A stretch of 64,000 nt of DNA, from positions 620,001 to 684,000 of the forward strand of contig NZ_BAAAXG010000028.1 of assembly GCF_039535475.1 (NCBI RefSeq), in the 5' to 3' direction. A model generated the notes under the pieces. That model saw only the letters and a program-made list of their open reading frames with translations. It was not told the origin of the DNA and searched no databases. Below, piece after piece: positions 60,701-64,000 of the stretch. Numbering within the stretch: position 1 is the stretch's first letter; each line of letters begins with the position of its first letter. The stretch comes from Streptomyces showdoensis. GTDB lineage: Bacteria > Actinomycetota > Actinomycetes > Streptomycetales > Streptomycetaceae. Made by a program: the position numbers and the translations under genes.

Positions 60701-60792
60701 GTGAGTTCGCCGGCCCGGCCGACGAACACGGGGCTCACTGACTTGGTCTCCACGGCGCCGAGCATCGCACAGGCGTCCGCGTTCACACCCAT
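57724..60792 (-). CDS. LAL-type LuxR-family transcriptional regulator with AAA ATPase
   Basis: 1022 residues from ATG 60792 (M10 is an alternative). Walker A [10 protein letters not shown] near residue 53, Walker B [12 protein letters not shown] near 162, then a long TPR-like helical region, and a C-terminal LuxR HTH ([48 protein letters not shown]). Large ATP-binding LuxR (MalT-like) regulators often control secondary metabolism or sugar use. Target unknown. A 57-residue protein gene ends 7 bases before this start, so the two may be cotranscribed. Confidence 0.93.
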   Translation of the reverse strand: [1022 protein letters not shown]

Positions 60793-60799
60793 ACGGGGG

Positions 60800-60973
60800 T
60801 CACGCGGCCCGGGCGAAGCGGTGCTGGTCGGCGTTCACCCGCCCCTCGGGATCCTGCTTCCTGGCCCAGCGGCGGCCCTTGGCGGTGCGGGCGGCCTCGT
60901 GGGCCAGGCGCTCGGCGGCGGCCTCGCGGAGGAGCTCGGCGTGGTGGATGCGGTGGAGTTCGTACTCGAACAT
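60800..60973 (-). CDS. 57-residue small protein upstream of the LAL regulator
   Basis: ATG 60973 to TGA 60800: MFEYELHRIHHAELLREAAA and onward to the end ADQHRFARAA. GGGAG lies 6 bases upstream. The first 30 residues form an amphipathic helix (LHRIHHAELLREAAAERLAHEA), the rest is basic. Not a known family to me. Proximity to the regulator start suggests coupled translation, and it may modulate or simply accompany it. Confidence 0.65.
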   Translation of the reverse strand: MFEYELHRIHHAELLREAAAERLAHEAARTAKGRRWARKQDPEGRVNADQHRFARAA

Positions 60974-61153
60974 GGGGTGCTCCCTGGCTTCTCGGTTTCG
61001 GTATCGCTCCTTGCGATGCCTCTACTCTCCTCGGCCAGAGGGGGCGGCCACATCGGGCGGGTGCCGCATGTTCGGCGTACGGGGGGGCCTTAGGCGGCGC
61101 CCGGGGGTCCTTAGGCGCCCCGGGGCACCGCCCAGGCTCGGATCCGGTTGGCC
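60974..61153. other. Short intergenic region
   Basis: About 180 bases with two copies of CCTTAGGCG (61088-61122), a GC-rich run that can fold as a terminator for the GNAT gene. No gene seen. Confidence 0.5.
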
Positions 61154-61711
61154 CTAGGCCGCCTTGGCGGCCCGCCATTCGGGGGCCAGGACGGACCAGA
61201 CCTCCATGTCGGCGCGCTCGCCGCGGTAGGGGTAGCTCTGCCGCATGACCCCGTCGCGGCTCATGCCGAGGCGGCGGGCGACGGCGATGCTGGGGGCGTT
61301 CGCGGAGGAGACGTGCCACTCGACGCGGTGGATGCCGCGCTCCTCGATCGCCCAGTCGAGGATGACCCGGCAGGCGCGGGTGACCAGGCCCCGGCCGGCG
61401 TATCCGGGCTCGACCCAGCAGCCGGCCTCGGCCAGCTCGCTCTCGGTGTCGAAGATGCGGAACATGACGCCGCCGACCAGCTTGCCGTCGACGCGGATGG
61501 CGTAGAGCCGGCCGGCGTCGCGGGCGGCCTTGTCGGCGTAGCCCTGGAGGTAGGAGCGGGCCGAGTCGAGGTCGGTGACGATGTCGGGCAGGCCGACGTG
61601 GGCACCGATGAACTCCCGGCCGCGGTCCATGTGGTCGAGGAGCTCCTCGGCCTGCCACGGCTCCAGCGGGGTCAGTTCCGCACCGTCGTCACCCAGCGAT
61701 ATCGCGAACAT
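61154..61711 (-). CDS. GNAT acetyltransferase (RimJ/RimL-like)
   Basis: 185 residues from ATG 61711. RimJ/L signatures: EELLDHMDRGREFIGAHVGLP, GRLYAIRVDGKLVGGVMFRI, AGCWVEPGYAGRGLVTRACRVILDWAIEERGIHRVEWHVSSANAPSIAVARRLGMSRDGV, with the acetyl-CoA pocket in GYAGRGLVTRA. Related proteins acetylate ribosomal or other N-termini. It overlaps the MMPL stop by 23 bases, so probably one operon. Confidence 0.9.
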   Translation of the reverse strand: MFAISLGDDGAELTPLEPWQAEELLDHMDRGREFIGAHVGLPDIVTDLDSARSYLQGYADKAARDAGRLYAIRVDGKLVGGVMFRIFDTESELAEAGCWVEPGYAGRGLVTRACRVILDWAIEERGIHRVEWHVSSANAPSIAVARRLGMSRDGVMRQSYPYRGERADMEVWSVLAPEWRAAKAA

Positions 61712-63944
61712 CGTCCTTCTCCCCGGTCTGCTGCACGGTCACTCGTTGCGAGGGGATCTTCGCATGGCCGGCGTCGGCGTCGCGGGCGTCGGCGGCGGCC
61801 CGGCACTCCGGGGGTTCGATGCTGATCCGGGGCAGCCTGCGGTCGAGCCAGCGGGGCAGCCACCAGTTCGCGCCGCCGAGCATGTGCATGAGGGCGGGGA
61901 CGAGGAGGGTGCGCAGGACGAAGGCGTCGAGGGCGACGGCGGCGGCGAGCGCGATGCCGAACATCGCGATGACGCGGTCGCCGGAGAGGACGAAAGCGAG
62001 GAAGACGGAGATCATGATGACCGCCGCGGAGTTGATCACGCGGCTGGTCTCGGCGAGGCCGACCCGGACCGCCCGGCGGTTGTCACCGGTCTCCAGCCAC
62101 TCCTCGTACATCCGGCTGACCAGGAAGACCTGGTAGTCCATGGAGAGCCCGAAGAGCACCGAGACCATGATCACGGGCAGGAAGGGTTCGATCGGCCCGG
62201 CGCTGCCGAGGCCCAGGAGCTCGCTGCCCCAGCCCCACTGGAAGATCGCGACGACGATGCCGAAGGCGGAGGCGACGGCCGCGACGTTCATCGCGGCGGC
62301 CTTGAGGGGGATGCCGATCGAGCGGAAGGCGAGCAGCAGCAGGACGCAGCCGAGGGCGATGACGACGCCGACGAAGAGCGGCAGCTTGCCGACGATGATC
62401 TCGGCGAAGTCGTCGTAGGAGGCCGTGACGCCGCCGACGTGGACCTGGAGCGAGGTGCCGTCCACGGTCTTCGGCAGGACGTCCTCGCGGAGCCGGTCGA
62501 CCAGCTCGCTGGTGGCCTTCGACTGGGGCGAGGAGTCGGGCACCACGGTGAGCACGGCGGTGTCGCCGGTGCTGTTGTACGTGACCGGGGAGACCGACGC
62601 GACGCCGCGGGTGTGCGCGAGGGTGGCGGGCAGCTCGTTGAGGGCCACCTTGTCGGCTCCGCCGTCGAGCGAGGCGACCAGGGTCAGCGGCCCGTTGACG
62701 CCGGGCCCGAAGCCGTCGGCGAGCAGGTCGTAGGCCTGCCGGGTGGTGGCGGTGGCCGGGTTGTTGCCCTGGTCGGAGGTGCCGAGGTGGAGGGAGAAGG
62801 TCGGCAGCGCGAGCACCAGCATGACGACGGCGGCGACCGCGCCGAGCAGCTTGGGGTGGCGCTCCACGAAGGCGGACCAGCGGGCGGCGAAGCCGGTGGG
62901 CAGCTCGGGCTGCGGGCCGTGCTCGGCCAGGTGGCGGCGCTCCCTGCGGCTGAGGGCGCGCATCCCGATGAGGGAGAGCAGCGCGGGCAGCAGGGTGACG
63001 GAGGCGGCGACCGTGAGCACGACGGTGAGGGAGGCGGCGATGGCGACGCCGTTGAGGAAGCTGAGCCGCAGGATCAGCATGCCGAGCAGGGCGATGCAGA
63101 CGGTGGCGCCCGCGAAGACGACGGCGCGGCCGGTGGTGGCGACCGCGGTCCGCGCGGCCTCGGGCACGGACAGGCCGCGTTTGAGGCCCTTGCGGTGCCG
63201 GGTGACGATGAACAGCGCGTAGTCGATGCCGACGCCGAGGCCGATGAGCATGCCGAGCATGGGGGCGAAGTCGGCGACGGTCATGACGTGGCCGAGGAGC
63301 ACGATGCCGGAGTAGGCGGTGCCCACGCTGACCAGGGCGGTCGCGATGGGGAGCGCGGAGGCGGCGAGCGAGCCGAAGGCGACGAAGAGGACGACGGCCG
63401 CGACGACCACGCCGACGGCCTCGGCGATGTGTCCGCCGGGGGCCTCGGTGAGGGCGACGGCGCTGCCGCCGAGGGCGACCTGCACGTCGTCGCCGGCGGC
63501 TGCTGTGGCGGTGTCGACGAGGGCCTCGGCCTGGCTCTCGGGTATGTCGTCGGCCTGCGCGTCGAAGGCGACGGTGGCGTAGGCGGTGCGCCCGTCCTCG
63601 CTGATCTGGCCCTGGGCGGGGCCGTACGGGGAGGTGACGGAGGCGATGCCGGGGAGCTCGGCGACCTTGTCGAGCATGGCGGTCATCCGCTGCTCGACGC
63701 CGGCGGCGCGGACGCTGCCGCGGTCGGTGTGCCAGACGATGGTGTCGCTGTCCCCGCCGGCGCCGCGGAAGCCCTGTTCGAGCAGGGCGGTGGCCCGGCC
63801 GGACTCGGTGCCGGGGACCTCGTAGTCGTTGGAGTACGCGTTGCCGGCGATCGCCGCTCCGGTCGCGGCCCCGCCGAGGGCGAGGAGCCAGAGGAGAACG
63901 GCGACGAGGCGGTGCTTGATGCACCACCGTGCGATGGCTGCCAA
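61689..63944 (-). CDS. MMPL (RND) family lipid/metabolite transporter
   Basis: 751 residues from TTG 63944, which has GGGAG 8 bases upstream. Twelve membrane helices in two blocks, each with a large external domain: MAAIARWCIKHRLVAVLLWL, GVGIDYALFIVTRHRKGL (conserved Asp-Tyr of MMPL), and FGLSMDYQVFLVSRMYEEW. The C-terminus is short and soluble. MMPL pumps export lipids, polyketides or siderophores, or confer resistance; the cargo is unknown here. Downstream GNAT gene overlaps. Confidence 0.93.
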   Translation of the reverse strand: MAAIARWCIKHRLVAVLLWLLALGGAATGAAIAGNAYSNDYEVPGTESGRATALLEQGFRGAGGDSDTIVWHTDRGSVRAAGVEQRMTAMLDKVAELPGIASVTSPYGPAQGQISEDGRTAYATVAFDAQADDIPESQAEALVDTATAAAGDDVQVALGGSAVALTEAPGGHIAEAVGVVVAAVVLFVAFGSLAASALPIATALVSVGTAYSGIVLLGHVMTVADFAPMLGMLIGLGVGIDYALFIVTRHRKGLKRGLSVPEAARTAVATTGRAVVFAGATVCIALLGMLILRLSFLNGVAIAASLTVVLTVAASVTLLPALLSLIGMRALSRRERRHLAEHGPQPELPTGFAARWSAFVERHPKLLGAVAAVVMLVLALPTFSLHLGTSDQGNNPATATTRQAYDLLADGFGPGVNGPLTLVASLDGGADKVALNELPATLAHTRGVASVSPVTYNSTGDTAVLTVVPDSSPQSKATSELVDRLREDVLPKTVDGTSLQVHVGGVTASYDDFAEIIVGKLPLFVGVVIALGCVLLLLAFRSIGIPLKAAAMNVAAVASAFGIVVAIFQWGWGSELLGLGSAGPIEPFLPVIMVSVLFGLSMDYQVFLVSRMYEEWLETGDNRRAVRVGLAETSRVINSAAVIMISVFLAFVLSGDRVIAMFGIALAAAVALDAFVLRTLLVPALMHMLGGANWWLPRWLDRRLPRISIEPPECRAAADARDADAGHAKIPSQRVTVQQTGEKDDVRDIAG

Positions 63945-64000
63945 CGGACGCGCTCCCTGGGTGGATCGGTACTGGCCCCACTGTTACAGCCAAACGTGAT

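Noticed and set aside
57754..60741. A 995-residue plus-strand frame opposite the LAL regulator
   Set aside because: Gly/Val/Glu-rich shadow of GC-biased codons; no motifs.

Overview
The window is high-GC actinobacterial DNA and almost certainly a Streptomyces chromosome arm close to the core. Supporting signs are two complete 'conservon' operons (CvnA-D), an AccB/AccE acyl-CoA carboxylase pair, the ilvB leader peptide MRTRILVLGKRVG, GTG/TTG starts, and perfect GC hairpins without U-tails as terminators. From memory, the gene order gltX, cvn1, cvn2, accE/accB, cimA, ilvE, leuB, proline catabolism, serA, ilvC, ilvN, ilvB, GGDEF/EAL protein matches the Streptomyces coelicolor SCO5547 to SCO5511 region; I could not run a comparison.

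Layout. 1-2.1 kb (minus): the N-terminal part of gltX, a fumarylacetoacetate-hydrolase family enzyme overlapping it, and a small protein with two TANPRR motifs. 2.7-13.2 kb (plus): two tandem conservons. Each encodes a NIT/HAMP/ATPase sensor kinase-like protein, a roadblock protein, a DUF742 protein and a small GTPase, and blocks of DNA are identical between the two copies. 13.4-15.2 kb (minus): accB-accE. 15.4-22.4 kb (minus): secreted polysaccharide-degrading genes (PL8 lyase, GH101 endo-alpha-N-acetylgalactosaminidase, small M15-like protein) that look like an accessory insertion. 22.6-24.5 kb (plus): YceI protein and a second DNA polymerase III beta-clamp-like protein. 24.5-27.9 kb: a Gly-rich membrane protein and citramalate synthase behind a peptide-leader attenuator. 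27.9-32.2 kb: a membrane-anchored protein, an MHS-type transporter with its TetR regulator, a degenerate tRNA-like element and agmatine deiminase. 32.4-37.3 kb: an NCS1 permease divergent from aguA, ilvE, leuB, a methyltransferase and a 43-residue protein. 37.6-40.3 kb: a PadR pair, an AAC(2')-like acetyltransferase and an alpha/beta hydrolase. 40.4-44.4 kb: proline to glutamate catabolism (ProDH, PruA) with a divergent PucR regulator. 44.4-50.7 kb: TetR, serA, ilvC, ilvN, ilvB and the ilvB attenuator. 50.7-57.7 kb: a GGDEF/degenerate-EAL membrane protein, a 2-hydroxyacid dehydrogenase, an aldo/keto reductase with an apparent 5' frameshift, a lipoprotein sugar dehydrogenase and a small protein. 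57.7-64 kb (minus): an LAL-type LuxR regulator preceded by a 57-residue protein, a GNAT acetyltransferase and an MMPL transporter.

How it works together. Branched-chain amino acid synthesis dominates the middle (cimA, ilvE, leuB, ilvB, ilvN, ilvC). Its first two committed steps, cimA and ilvB, each sit behind a short leader ORF plus a U-tailed terminator. The proline genes form an operon with a divergent regulator and a perfect palindrome between them. The conservons are GTPase-linked membrane sensor units. The secreted lyase/glycosidase genes point to use of animal-type glycans (hyaluronan or chondroitin, and mucin O-glycans).

Most surprising points: the near-identical blocks shared by the two conservons; the tRNA-shaped element with a bulged acceptor stem and non-U33 loop; the cimA leader with Ile codons; an EAL domain missing its key catalytic residues; the AKR frameshift in a G-run; and several perfect operator-like palindromes next to regulators.
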